Part shown: positions 47,278-56,016 of the stretch, in pieces
Layout of the letters: the number at the start of each line of letters is the position of its first letter
Position numbering within the stretch: the stretch's first letter is position 1
NCBI RefSeq assembly: GCF_002379095.1
Contig: NZ_NBZV01000030.1
Location: 1 to 56,086 of the forward strand
Length of the DNA: 56,086 nucleotides
Origin: Polaromonas sp. AER18D-145
GTDB taxonomy: Bacteria > Pseudomonadota > Gammaproteobacteria > Burkholderiales > Burkholderiaceae_C
Direction: 5' to 3'
Made by a program: the position numbers and the translations under genes
The notes under the pieces: model-generated
The model's database searches: none
What the model was told of the DNA's origin: nothing
Seen by the model: the letters and a program-made list of their open reading frames with translations, nothing else

Positions 47278-48858
47278 ATGAAGTTCAAAATGGCACTGTG
47301 GTCTACCACTGCGCTCGCGGTTCTCGCGGCTGCGCCGGCTGTTCATGCCAAACCCTTCAAATGGTCGAGCGCGAGCGATATCCCCACGTTTGACATCCAC
47401 TCGCAGAACAATGCGCTTGGCAATGGCGTCCACGCAGCCGTTTACGATTCGCTGGTCTACTACAACAGCCGCACTTTCAAGGTGGAACCCCAGCTCGCCG
47501 CCTCCTGGCGCGACGTCTCGCCGACGCAGGTTCGCTTTACGTTGCGTTCCGGAGTCAAGTTCAGTGACGGCACACCACTCACGGCGGACGACGTGGTTTT
47601 CTCGTTGACTCGCGCGACGGCCAAAACATCCAACTATGCGGTGTATACCCAGGGCATCGACAAGGTGGTCAAGGTCAACGATTCGACCGTGGACATCATG
47701 ATGAAAGGCCCGAACCCGGTGCTGCTCAACCAGTTGACCGAACTGCGCATCATGAGCAAGGCGTGGGCCGAGAAAAACAAGTCGACCGAGCCGAAAGACA
47801 TACGTGCCAAGGACGAGACCTTTGCACACCGCAATGCCATGGGCACCGGCCCTTTCATGGTCAAGGAGTGGCAGCCTGACCAGAAGCTGGTTCTTGTTTC
47901 AAACCCCAACTACTGGGGCAAGAACGAGTCCAACGTAACCGAAGTCGTCTACACACCGATCAAGTCGGAAGCCACCCGGGTTGCTGCCCTGCTGTCGGGC
48001 GAAGTCGATTTTGTCCTTGACCCCAGCATTCAGGATCTGGGCCGGCTGCGCAGCACCGGCAACCTCAAGGTCATCGATGGCATCGAGAACCGCACCATCT
48101 TCTTCGGCATGGACCAGTCTCGCGACGAGTTGCCGGGTTCCAACATCAAGGGCAAGAACCCGCTGAAGGACCAGCGCGTGCGTATGGCGTTGTACCAGGC
48201 TATAGACATCAACGCCATCCAGCGCGTCACCATGCGCGGCCTGAGCCAGCCGACGGGAGCGATCGTGGCGCCACAGGTCAATGGCTGGACCGAAGGTGTC
48301 CACAAGCGCCATCCTCATGACCCCGAAGCCGCCAAGAAGCTGCTCGCCCAGGCCGGTTATCCCAATGGGTTCGAGGTGGATTTTGCCTGCCCGAACAACC
48401 GCTATATCAACGACGAGGAAATCTGCCAGGCCGTCACCGCGATGTGGGCCCGGGCCGGTGTGAAGGCGAAGCTGCGCACCTTGCCGCTGGTCACCTATTT
48501 CCCGATGATCCAGCGCTACGAGGCCAGCATCTACATGCTGGGCTGGGGTGTGCCGACCTTTGATGGGCTTTACAGCCTGCAGTCATTGACGCGCAGTGTG
48601 GGTACGGGCGGTGATGGCAACTACAACGTGGGCCGCTACAGCAACCCGCGCATGGACTACATCGTGGACCGCGTGAAACTGGAAACCGATTTGCCGGTGC
48701 GCAACCGCCTGCTGACCGAGGCCCTGCAGCTGTCGAATGACACGGTCTCGCATATTCCGCTGCACAACCAGATCATTCCCTGGGCGATGAAGAAAAACAT
48801 TGATGTCGTGCACCGCGCCGACAACCGGCTCGACTGGAGACTGATCAAGGTCAACTGA
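47278..48858 (+). CDS. ABC transporter peptide-binding protein 1 (SBP_bac_5)
   Basis: 526 residues: signal peptide (LAAAPAVHA) then a DppA/OppA-type binding fold (YDSLVYYNSRTFKVEPQLAASW, FSDGTPLTADDVVFSLTRA, NAMGTGPFMVKEW). Periplasmic capture of di- or oligopeptides. First gene of the transporter cluster; paralogue of the gene at 51235. A hairpin (AGGAAACCCCT...AGGGGTTCCT, about 47208-47238) precedes it. A terminator follows, so it is made in excess over the permeases or transcribed alone. Confidence 0.92.
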   Translation: MKFKMALWSTTALAVLAAAPAVHAKPFKWSSASDIPTFDIHSQNNALGNGVHAAVYDSLVYYNSRTFKVEPQLAASWRDVSPTQVRFTLRSGVKFSDGTPLTADDVVFSLTRATAKTSNYAVYTQGIDKVVKVNDSTVDIMMKGPNPVLLNQLTELRIMSKAWAEKNKSTEPKDIRAKDETFAHRNAMGTGPFMVKEWQPDQKLVLVSNPNYWGKNESNVTEVVYTPIKSEATRVAALLSGEVDFVLDPSIQDLGRLRSTGNLKVIDGIENRTIFFGMDQSRDELPGSNIKGKNPLKDQRVRMALYQAIDINAIQRVTMRGLSQPTGAIVAPQVNGWTEGVHKRHPHDPEAAKKLLAQAGYPNGFEVDFACPNNRYINDEEICQAVTAMWARAGVKAKLRTLPLVTYFPMIQRYEASIYMLGWGVPTFDGLYSLQSLTRSVGTGGDGNYNVGRYSNPRMDYIVDRVKLETDLPVRNRLLTEALQLSNDTVSHIPLHNQIIPWAMKKNIDVVHRADNRLDWRLIKVN

Positions 48859-48872
48859 GCGAGCCGTCAAAG

Positions 48873-48895
48873 AGGGCCTTCCGGGGCCCTTTTTT
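48873..48895 (+). terminator. Intrinsic terminator/attenuator after binding protein 1
   Basis: GAGGGCCTTCCGGGGCCCTTTTTT: GGGCC stem and T6 tract 15 bases after the stop. Leaves 93 bases for a separate permease-operon promoter. Confidence 0.8.
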
Positions 48896-48987
48896 GTAGT
48901 TCTTTTCTTTAGGCCTAAAGGAAATCCCGGTGTCGGCACAGTGCTTGCTCTGCTAGCATTGTCTTTCGCTCAAAACCATACTCCCGA

Positions 48988-49968
48988 ATGTTTGCATTTA
49001 TTCTCCGTCGCCTGCTCCAGGCAGTGATCGTGATGGTCGCTGTGGCTTTTATTGCATTCATGCTGTTCCAGTATGTTGGCGACCCGGTGGTGTTTCTGCT
49101 TGGGCAGGATGCGCAGCCTGACCAGATTGCGCAGCTGCGCGCCGATCTGGGGCTGGACAAGCCCTTTTTCGTGCAGTTCGGCCACTTTCTGGTCAATGCC
49201 GTGCAGGGCGAGTTCGGTCTCAGCCTGCGCCAGGGGGCCAAGGTCTCGCGCCTGATCGCAGAGCGTTTCCCCGCGACGCTGGAACTGGCTCTGGTGGCCG
49301 CCGTCATGGCCCTGGCGATTGGTGTCCCGATGGGTGTGTATGCGGCCCTGCGCCGCGGAACCTTTCTGAGCCAGCTGCTCATGACGGTGTCGCTGGTAGG
49401 CGTGTCGCTCCCGACCTTCCTGATCGGAATCCTGCTGATTCTGGGTTTCTCCGTGGGTCTCGGCTGGTTCCCCAGCTTCGGGCGTGGCGACGTGGTGCAG
49501 ATGGGCTGGTGGAGCAGCGGCCTGCTGACGGCCAAGGGCTGGCACCATATCGTGCTTCCGGCCGTGACGCTGGCGGTTTTCCAGCTCACGCTGATCATGC
49601 GGCTGGTCCGCGCCGAAATGCTCGAAGTGCTGCGCACCGACTACATCAAGTTTGCGCGCGCGCGCGGCCTGTCCAACCGCGCCATCCATTTTGGGCACGC
49701 GCTCAAAAACACCCTGGTGCCGGTCATGACCATCACCGGCCTGCAACTGGGCGGGCTGATCGCTTTTGCCATCATCACTGAAACCGTTTTCCAGTGGCCA
49801 GGCATGGGCCTGCTCTTCATCCAGGCGGTGACTTTTGCCGACATCCCCGTGATGGCCGCCTACCTGTGCCTGATTGCACTGATTTTTGTCGTGATCAACC
49901 TGGTGGTTGACCTGCTGTATTTTGTGGTGGACCCACGCTTGCGTGTCGGCACGGCAGGGGGCCACTGA
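48988..49968 (+). CDS. Peptide ABC transporter permease (DppB-like)
   Basis: 326 residues, six membrane helices, N-terminal RRLLQAVIVMVAVAFIAFML typical of DppB/OppB, and the cytoplasmic EAA loop RTDYIKFARARGLSNRAIHFGHALKN that contacts the ATPases. Its TGA overlaps the next ATG by one base (TGATG). Forms the channel with the permease at 52828. Confidence 0.93.
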   Translation: MFAFILRRLLQAVIVMVAVAFIAFMLFQYVGDPVVFLLGQDAQPDQIAQLRADLGLDKPFFVQFGHFLVNAVQGEFGLSLRQGAKVSRLIAERFPATLELALVAAVMALAIGVPMGVYAALRRGTFLSQLLMTVSLVGVSLPTFLIGILLILGFSVGLGWFPSFGRGDVVQMGWWSSGLLTAKGWHHIVLPAVTLAVFQLTLIMRLVRAEMLEVLRTDYIKFARARGLSNRAIHFGHALKNTLVPVMTITGLQLGGLIAFAIITETVFQWPGMGLLFIQAVTFADIPVMAAYLCLIALIFVVINLVVDLLYFVVDPRLRVGTAGGH

Positions 49969-51206
49969 TGTTGTCGCCCCGGCCTGCTCCGGTGCTCAAG
50001 GCCAACGGCCGCGCCTTCGCGCAAATCAGCGAGTTCCATCCCGAAATCACGGCCTTTCGCCGCGACCTGCATGCCCATCCGGAGCTCGGCTTCGAAGAGG
50101 TCTACACCAGCGCCCGCGTGAAGGAAGCGCTGCAGCGCTGTGGCGTGGACGAGGTGCATACCGGCATCGGCAAGACCGGGCTGGTGGCCGTCATCAAGGG
50201 CCAGCAGAGTGACAGCGGAAAAATGATCGGCCTGCGTGCCGACATGGACGCGTTGCCGATGACGGAACACAACGACTTTGCCTGGAAATCCTCGCGGACC
50301 GGCATGATGCACGGTTGCGGCCATGACGGGCATGTTGCCATGCTGGTGGGCGCAGCCCGTTACCTGGCGGCCACGCGCAATTTTGACGGGACGGCCGTGC
50401 TGATTTTTCAGCCCGGCGAAGAGGGCTTTGCCGGCGCGCGGGTCATGATTGAAGACGGCCTGTTTGACCGGTTTCCGGTGCAGGCGGTTTACGGCATGCA
50501 CAACTGGCCGTCCATGAAGCCGGGCACGGTGGGCATCAACCCGGGGCCCATGATGGCAGCCGCTGACCGCATCACCATCGACATCACCGGCCGCGGCGGG
50601 CATGGCGCCCACGCCTACATGACGGTCGACCCGGTGCTGGTGGCGGGGCACATCATCACGGCGGTGCAAAGCATTGTCTCGCGCAACGTCAAGCCGATTG
50701 ACAGCGCCGTGATCAGCCTGTGCGCAATGCACGCCGGCGACATGGGCGCCTTCAGCGTGGTGCCGGGCAAGGCCACCCTGGTGGGCACGGTCCGCACCTT
50801 CAACCCGGACGTGCAGGACCTGATAGAGCGTCGTCTCAACGAACTCTGCACCGCAGTCGCGCTCGGCTTTGGTGCCACCGCCGCCGTGCATTACGAGCGC
50901 ATTTATCCGGCCACCATCAACGCGTTCGATGAAGCCATGTTTGCCGCCGATGTGGCGGAAACCTTGCTGGGCGAGGACCACGTCGTGCGCGGCATGGAGC
51001 CCAGCATGGGCGCCGAAGACTTTTCCTTCATGCTGCAGGTCAAACCCGGCGCGTACATGCGCATCGGCCAGGGGGCCGAAAACGGTGTCGGCAGCTGTTT
51101 TCTGCACAACAGCCGTTACGATTTCAACGACGACATCCTGCCGCTGGGTGCCGCCCTGCATGCCGGGCTGGTGGAGCAATCCATGCCTTTGTCCGTGCCG
51201 CGCTGA
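49968..51206 (+). CDS. M20 family amidohydrolase (hippurate hydrolase/aminoacylase type)
   Basis: 412 residues: metal-binding MHGCGHDGH (about 107-115), the general-base Glu pair in FQPGEEGFAGA, the dimerisation lid domain (GRGGHGAHAYM), and a C-terminal MGAEDFSFML. Hydrolyses N-acyl or N-carbamoyl amino acids or dipeptides. Located inside the peptide transporter operon and translationally coupled to the permease, so it probably cleaves the imported compound in the cytoplasm. Confidence 0.92.
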   Translation: MLSPRPAPVLKANGRAFAQISEFHPEITAFRRDLHAHPELGFEEVYTSARVKEALQRCGVDEVHTGIGKTGLVAVIKGQQSDSGKMIGLRADMDALPMTEHNDFAWKSSRTGMMHGCGHDGHVAMLVGAARYLAATRNFDGTAVLIFQPGEEGFAGARVMIEDGLFDRFPVQAVYGMHNWPSMKPGTVGINPGPMMAAADRITIDITGRGGHGAHAYMTVDPVLVAGHIITAVQSIVSRNVKPIDSAVISLCAMHAGDMGAFSVVPGKATLVGTVRTFNPDVQDLIERRLNELCTAVALGFGATAAVHYERIYPATINAFDEAMFAADVAETLLGEDHVVRGMEPSMGAEDFSFMLQVKPGAYMRIGQGAENGVGSCFLHNSRYDFNDDILPLGAALHAGLVEQSMPLSVPR

Positions 51207-51234
51207 TTATTTTTTTGTTCAACAGGAGAGTCCC

Positions 51235-52818
51235 ATGAATTTCACGAAAAAAGCCGCTTTTGCCCTTGTGGGTACAGCGCTGGCAGCTACAACTTTTGTA
51301 GCGTCCGCAGTGACCCTGCGGGTCGGAAACCAGGGTGATGCCCTCTCGCTGGATCCGCATTCGCTCAACGAATCGCTGCAACTGACGGTGGTGGGCAATG
51401 TGTACGAACCGCTGGTCACGCGCGATCGCAGCTACAAGCTGGCCCCCTCGCTGGCAACCGACTGGAAGCAGACCTCGCCGACGGTCTGGCGCTTCAATCT
51501 GCGCAAGGGCGTGCAGTTCCATGACGGCTCGCCGTTCACCGCGGACGATGTGATCTTCAGCTATGAACGCGCCAAGGGTGACGGCTCCGACATGAAGAGT
51601 TATGTCGGCCAGATCAAGGAAATCAAGAAGATCAACGATCACACGATCGACTTCGTGCTGAACAACCCCTTTCCGATCCTGCCCGAGCTGTTCACGCAGT
51701 GGCACATCATGAGCAAGAAGTGGTGCGAAACGAACCAGGCCACCAAGCCAGTGGACCGCCGCAAAGGCATTGAAAACGCCGCGTCTTTCCGTGCCAACGG
51801 CACCGGCCCCTTCCGCGTGCGTGAGCGCCAGCCCAATGTCCGCACCACCTTTATCCGCAACGGCAGCTACTGGGGCAAGATCGACGGCAATGTGGACGAA
51901 GTGGTCTTCAACGTCATCGGCAACAACAGCACCCGCGTCGCGGCACTTCTGTCCGGCGAAATTGACGTGATGGAGCCGGTGCCGGTGCAGGACGTGGCCC
52001 GCATCAAGGCCAATGCCGAGCTCAAGGTGCTGCAAGGCCCCGAGCTGCGCATCATTTTCCTCGGCATGGACCAGAAGCGCGACGAACTGCAGTTTTCCAG
52101 CGTCAAGGGCAAAAACCCGTTCAAGGACAAGCGCGTCCGCCAGGCTTTCTACCAGGCCATCGACATCGAAGCCATCAAGAACCGTGTGATGCGCGGTGCG
52201 GCCACGCCGGTGGCCACACTGCTGGCACCCGAGATCAAGGGTTACGCCCCCGACCTCGCCAAACGCCTGCCGTTTGACGTGGAAGCCGCCAAGAAGCTGA
52301 TGGCTGACGCCGGTTATGGGGCAGGGTTCGAGTTGAAGATGAACTGCCCGAACGACCGTTATGTCAACGACGGTGAAATCTGCCAGGCCGTGGCCGCAAA
52401 TCTGTCGCGCATCGGGGTCAAGATCAATCTGGAAGCCGAAACCAAGGGCACCTACTTTCCGAAGATCTTGCGCCGTGACACCAGCTTCTACATGCTGGGC
52501 TGGACGCCGAGCACGGTGGACGCCCACAACGTGCTTTACCCCATCCTATCCACGCCAGGTGAGGGTGGCCGCGGCCAGTTCAATCTGGGCGCTTACAGCA
52601 ATGCGCGGATTGACCAGCTGACCGACCTGGTGGCCTCCGAGACCGATGACAAAAAGCGCAACGAGATGATCCATGAAGCGCTGAAGATCCATCAGGATGA
52701 CGTCGGCCATCTGCCGCTGCACCAACAGGCGCTGAACTGGGCGTCCAGGAAGAACATCGAAATGGTTCAGTGGCCCGATAACGGCATGCCCTGGAAATAC
52801 GTCAAAGTCAACAAGTAA
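51235..52818 (+). CDS. ABC transporter peptide-binding protein 2 (SBP_bac_5)
   Basis: 527 residues: signal peptide and a DppA-type fold (GNVYEPLVTRDRSYKLAPSL, FHDGSPFTADDVIFSYERA, ANGTGPFRVRERQ). Aligns along its length with binding protein 1 (for example KGKNPFKDKRVRQAFYQAID against KGKNPLKDQRVRMALYQAID) but differs in pocket regions, implying another ligand preference. AGGAGAG site before ATG at 51235. The GCTAC-AACTTTT-GTAGC palindrome (51287-51303) codes for its signal peptide. Confidence 0.93.
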   Translation: MNFTKKAAFALVGTALAATTFVASAVTLRVGNQGDALSLDPHSLNESLQLTVVGNVYEPLVTRDRSYKLAPSLATDWKQTSPTVWRFNLRKGVQFHDGSPFTADDVIFSYERAKGDGSDMKSYVGQIKEIKKINDHTIDFVLNNPFPILPELFTQWHIMSKKWCETNQATKPVDRRKGIENAASFRANGTGPFRVRERQPNVRTTFIRNGSYWGKIDGNVDEVVFNVIGNNSTRVAALLSGEIDVMEPVPVQDVARIKANAELKVLQGPELRIIFLGMDQKRDELQFSSVKGKNPFKDKRVRQAFYQAIDIEAIKNRVMRGAATPVATLLAPEIKGYAPDLAKRLPFDVEAAKKLMADAGYGAGFELKMNCPNDRYVNDGEICQAVAANLSRIGVKINLEAETKGTYFPKILRRDTSFYMLGWTPSTVDAHNVLYPILSTPGEGGRGQFNLGAYSNARIDQLTDLVASETDDKKRNEMIHEALKIHQDDVGHLPLHQQALNWASRKNIEMVQWPDNGMPWKYVKVNK

Positions 52819-52827
52819 CACGGGTTG

Positions 52828-53739
52828 ATGAAAAGCGCGCTATTCCGATGGTGGGATGGCGACATCGGCTACAGCTTTCGCACCTCTCCGGTAGCGATGG
52901 CTGCGGCTGCAGTCGCCCTCATCTGCATCTTCTGTTCGGTGTTTGCGGGCTTCGTGGCACCGCACAACCCGTTTGACCTGACGACGCTCGAACTGAGCGA
53001 TGCCCGCCTGCCACCGGCCTGGTCGGCCGAGGGCTCGGCCAAGTACCTGCTGGGCACCGATGACCAGGGGCGGGACATCCTGTCTGCCCTGATGTACGGT
53101 GCCCGCGTTTCCCTGGCGGTGGGTTTTGCCTCGGTGATCCTGTCGGTCGTGTTCGGCGTGGGCATGGGTCTGCTGGCCGGTTTTTATGGCGGCTGGATCG
53201 ACTCTGCCCTGATGCGCCTGTGCGACGTGATGCTGTCTTTCCCGGCCATTCTGGTGGCCCTGCTGATTGCCGGGGTGGGACGGGCCCTGTTTCCCAACGC
53301 CCAGGACTCCCTGGCGCTGGGGGTGCTCATCATTTCGATCACGCTCACCGGATGGGTGCAGTACGCCAGAACGGTGCGTGGCTCGACCCTGGTCGAGCGC
53401 AACAAGGAGTACGTGCAGGCGGCACGTGTGACCGGTGTGACACCGATGCGCATCATGCGCCGCCACGTGTTGCCGAATGTGATGGGGCCGGTGCTGGTGC
53501 TGGCGACCATCCAGGTGGCCACGGCCATCATCACCGAAGCCACCCTGTCCTTCCTGGGCGTGGGCGCGCCGCCCACCTCGCCTTCGCTGGGCACGCTGAT
53601 CCGCATCGGCAACGACTACCTGTTTTCCGGGGAGTGGTGGATCACGGTGTTTCCCGGCCTGATGCTAGTGTTGATTTCGCTGAGCGTGAACCTGCTGGGT
53701 GACTGGCTGCGCGATGCGCTGAACCCCAGACTACGATGA
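52828..53739 (+). CDS. Peptide ABC transporter permease (DppC-like)
   Basis: 303 residues: N-terminal cytoplasmic segment, six membrane helices, the LLGTDDQGRDILSALMYGAR stretch common to DppC/OppC, and EAA loop RNKEYVQAARVTGVTPMRI. Partner of the permease at 48988. ATG at 52828; a TTG one codon earlier is possible. The stop overlaps a possible ATG of the next gene at 53736 (ATGA). Confidence 0.92.
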   Translation: MKSALFRWWDGDIGYSFRTSPVAMAAAAVALICIFCSVFAGFVAPHNPFDLTTLELSDARLPPAWSAEGSAKYLLGTDDQGRDILSALMYGARVSLAVGFASVILSVVFGVGMGLLAGFYGGWIDSALMRLCDVMLSFPAILVALLIAGVGRALFPNAQDSLALGVLIISITLTGWVQYARTVRGSTLVERNKEYVQAARVTGVTPMRIMRRHVLPNVMGPVLVLATIQVATAIITEATLSFLGVGAPPTSPSLGTLIRIGNDYLFSGEWWITVFPGLMLVLISLSVNLLGDWLRDALNPRLR

Positions 53740-53769
53740 CACTCCCGAAGCAGCCTGCGGCCGCCTCCC

Positions 53770-53822
53770 TCTCAGGGAGGTGCCACCAGTGGCCCGGCAA
53801 AGCCGGTTCCGCGGTGACTGCT
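53770..53822. repeat. Comamonadaceae GC-rich repeat, partial copy 4
   Basis: CTCTCAGGGAGGTGCCACCA and GGCCCGGCAAAGCCGGTTCC, ending GCGG. Lies between the dppC stop and the conserved start of the first ATPase, in frame with it. Confidence 0.75.
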
Positions 53823-53849
53823 CGAACAGAACCTACACCCGTCCAATCA

Positions 53850-54827
53850 ATGAGCCTATTACAAGTCAAGAACCTGATCGTCGAGTTTCCCGGCCGGCGC
53901 GGCACGCTGCGGGCGCTGGACGACATTTCGTTTGATATCGCCCCCGGTGAAATTCTGGGTGTGGTCGGCGAGTCGGGTGCCGGCAAGTCGCTGACCGGCG
54001 CTGCCATCATCGGACTGCTGGAGCCGCCCGGCCGCATCGGCGGCGGGCAGATCCTGCTTGAAGGCGAGCGCATCGATAACCTGCCCTATGAGCAGATGCG
54101 TCACATTCGCGGCCGCAAGATAGGCGCAATTTTCCAGGACCCTTTGACCTCGCTGAACCCGCTGTACACCGTGGGCCGGCAATTGATCGAGACGATACAG
54201 GCGCATCTGCCGGTCAGCAACGCCGAAGCGCGCCAGCGCGCCATTTCCCTGCTGCAGGACACCGGCATTCCGGCGGCCGAACAGCGCATCGAACATTTTC
54301 CACACCAGTTCTCGGGCGGCATGCGTCAGCGCGTGGTGATTGCCCTGGCGCTGGCCGCCGAGCCCAAGCTGATTGTTGCCGACGAACCAACCACGGCGCT
54401 CGATGTGTCGATCCAGGCGCAGATCATCATGCTGCTCAAAAGCATCTGCAAGAAGCGCGGTGCCGCCGTGATGCTGATCACCCACGACATGGGGGTGATT
54501 GCCGAAACCTGCGACCGCGTGGCCGTGATGTACGCCGGCCGCATTGCCGAAATTGGCCCGGTGCATGAGGTGATCAACCACCCCTCGCATCCTTATACCG
54601 CCGGCTTGATGGAGGCCATCCCCGACATCACGCTGGACCGCGAACGGCTCAACCAGATCGACGGCGCCATGCCGCGTCTGAACGCCATTCCGCAAGGCTG
54701 CGCCTTCAATCCGCGTTGTCCCCGGGTGTTTGACCGCTGCACGCAGGACAGGCCGGACCTGCTGCCAGCAGGTGCCACACGTGCCGCCTGCTGGCTGCAC
54801 GCTGCCACGGTGGGAGTGACCGCATGA
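53850..54827 (+). CDS. Peptide ABC transporter ATPase 1 (DppD-like)
   Basis: 325 residues from ATG 53850: Walker A GESGAGKS, Q-loop FQDPLTSLNP, signature FSGGMRQR, Walker B LIVADEPTTALD, H-loop ITHDMG, and the C-terminal oligopeptide-transporter domain with CAFNPRCPRVFDRC. An alternative start at 53736 overlaps the dppC stop (ATGA) and would add 38 residues encoded by a GC-rich repeat; no ribosome site is visible at 53850, so the extended form is a real possibility. Confidence 0.9.
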   Translation: MSLLQVKNLIVEFPGRRGTLRALDDISFDIAPGEILGVVGESGAGKSLTGAAIIGLLEPPGRIGGGQILLEGERIDNLPYEQMRHIRGRKIGAIFQDPLTSLNPLYTVGRQLIETIQAHLPVSNAEARQRAISLLQDTGIPAAEQRIEHFPHQFSGGMRQRVVIALALAAEPKLIVADEPTTALDVSIQAQIIMLLKSICKKRGAAVMLITHDMGVIAETCDRVAVMYAGRIAEIGPVHEVINHPSHPYTAGLMEAIPDITLDRERLNQIDGAMPRLNAIPQGCAFNPRCPRVFDRCTQDRPDLLPAGATRAACWLHAATVGVTA

Positions 54828-55927
54828 GCAACAGCGAAACGACGACAAGCGCGGGCGACCGTTTTTCCGCAGGGCCGCCCCAAGGGAAAACAGCCCCCTC
54901 GGGGGGCAGCGACGTACGCGCAGCGACAAGCGTGGGGGCTCCTCTGGTTCAGGCTTTTGACTTGGCCAAGACGTTTGATGTGTCCCCGCCCTGGCTGAAC
55001 CGCGTGCTCGAAGGCAAGCCCCGGCTGATGCTGCATGCGGTCGATGGCGTCAGCTTCGAGATTGAAAAAGGCAAGACACTGGCCCTGGTCGGCGAGTCGG
55101 GCTGCGGCAAAAGCACGGTGGCCCGTTTGCTGGTGGGTCTGTACGAGCCGACCCGTGGCGGCCTGACCTTTGACGGCCAGGATGCCCATGCGGCCTTCAA
55201 GACGCCGCAAGGCCGGCAACTGCGGCGCCGCATCCAGATGATTTTCCAGGACCCGTACGCGAGCCTGAACCCGCGCTGGATCGTGGAGGACATCGTGGGC
55301 GAGCCGCTCAAGGAACACGGCCTGATCACCGACGAAGCCGAACTCAAGGCGCGCGTGGGCGAACTGCTCAAGTCGGTCGGCCTGTCCCCGCTGGACATGG
55401 TCAAGTTCCCGCACCAGTTTTCAGGCGGCCAGCGCCAGCGCATCTCGATTGCCCGGGCACTCGCCACCGAGCCGGAATTCCTGGTCTGTGACGAGCCGAC
55501 CTCGGCGCTGGACGTGAGTGTGCAGGCGCAGGTGCTCAACATCATGAAGGACCTGCAGCGCGAGCGCGGGCTGACCTACCTGTTCATCTCGCACAATCTC
55601 GCGGTGGTGCGCCATGTCAGTGACCAGGTGGGGGTCATGTACCTGGGGCGGCTGGTCGAACTGTCCGACAAGCAGACGCTGTTTGCCAGCCCGAAGCACC
55701 CTTACACACGCATGCTGCTGGACGCAATCCCGAAAATGCACGACACCGGCCGCGCCCGCACCCCGGTGCAGGGCGAGGTGCCCAATCCCCTGAATCCGCC
55801 GACCGGCTGCACTTTTCATCCGCGCTGCCCGCATGTCAACGACCGCTGCCGCGCCGAGCGGCCGCAGCTCCTGACCATCCAGGGTGTGAAGATCGCCTGC
55901 CACGCTGTGGAAGAAGGACGCATTTAG
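54824..55927 (+). CDS. Peptide ABC transporter ATPase 2 (DppF-like) with repeat-encoded N terminus
   Basis: 367 residues: Walker A GESGCGKST (about 89-97), FQDPYASLNP, signature FSGGQRQR, Walker B LVCDEPTSALD, H-loop ISHNLAVV and C-terminal CTFHPRCPHVNDRC. ATG at 54824 overlaps the previous stop (ATGA). Residues about 14-39 are encoded by the GC-rich repeat at 54866-54941; the native domain begins at LVQAFDLAKTF. A GTG at about 54930 could start a shorter form but lacks a ribosome site. Confidence 0.92.
   Translation: MSNSETTTSAGDRFSAGPPQGKTAPSGGSDVRAATSVGAPLVQAFDLAKTFDVSPPWLNRVLEGKPRLMLHAVDGVSFEIEKGKTLALVGESGCGKSTVARLLVGLYEPTRGGLTFDGQDAHAAFKTPQGRQLRRRIQMIFQDPYASLNPRWIVEDIVGEPLKEHGLITDEAELKARVGELLKSVGLSPLDMVKFPHQFSGGQRQRISIARALATEPEFLVCDEPTSALDVSVQAQVLNIMKDLQRERGLTYLFISHNLAVVRHVSDQVGVMYLGRLVELSDKQTLFASPKHPYTRMLLDAIPKMHDTGRARTPVQGEVPNPLNPPTGCTFHPRCPHVNDRCRAERPQLLTIQGVKIACHAVEEGRI
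54866..54941. repeat. Comamonadaceae GC-rich repeat, copy 5, inside dppF
   Basis: GGCCGCCCCAAGGGAAAACA, CCCCCTCGGGGGGCAGCG, ending AGCGTGGGGGC; near-identical in layout to the copy at the cobT 3' end. In frame in the N terminus of the ATPase. Confidence 0.85.
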
Positions 55928-55929
55928 TT

Positions 55930-55990
55930 GCTCCTGTTTTTGTAGCTTCTGGCGCTTGCTGGATATGGGCTGGAGGCCGATTTCAATCAT
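55930..55990. repeat. GCTAT/GCTCC-type repeat, intergenic full copy
   Basis: GCTCCTGTTTTTGTAGC, TTCTGGCGCTTGCTGG, GGGCTGGAGGCCGATTTCAA: a clean complete copy of the family found inside cca, the cyclo-ligase, cobS, cobC and others; useful as reference for its boundaries. Confidence 0.8.
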
Positions 55991-56016
55991 GAATTCGGAG
56001 GAGGTCCTTTGCGGCA

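Noticed and set aside
48970..49965. 331-codon minus-strand open frame
   Set aside because: Antisense to the DppB-like permease; Gln/His-rich shadow composition.
51124..52527. 467-codon minus-strand open frame
   Set aside because: Antisense to binding protein 2, no domain.
53859..54929. 356-codon minus-strand open frame
   Set aside because: Antisense to the DppD-like ATPase; shadow composition.
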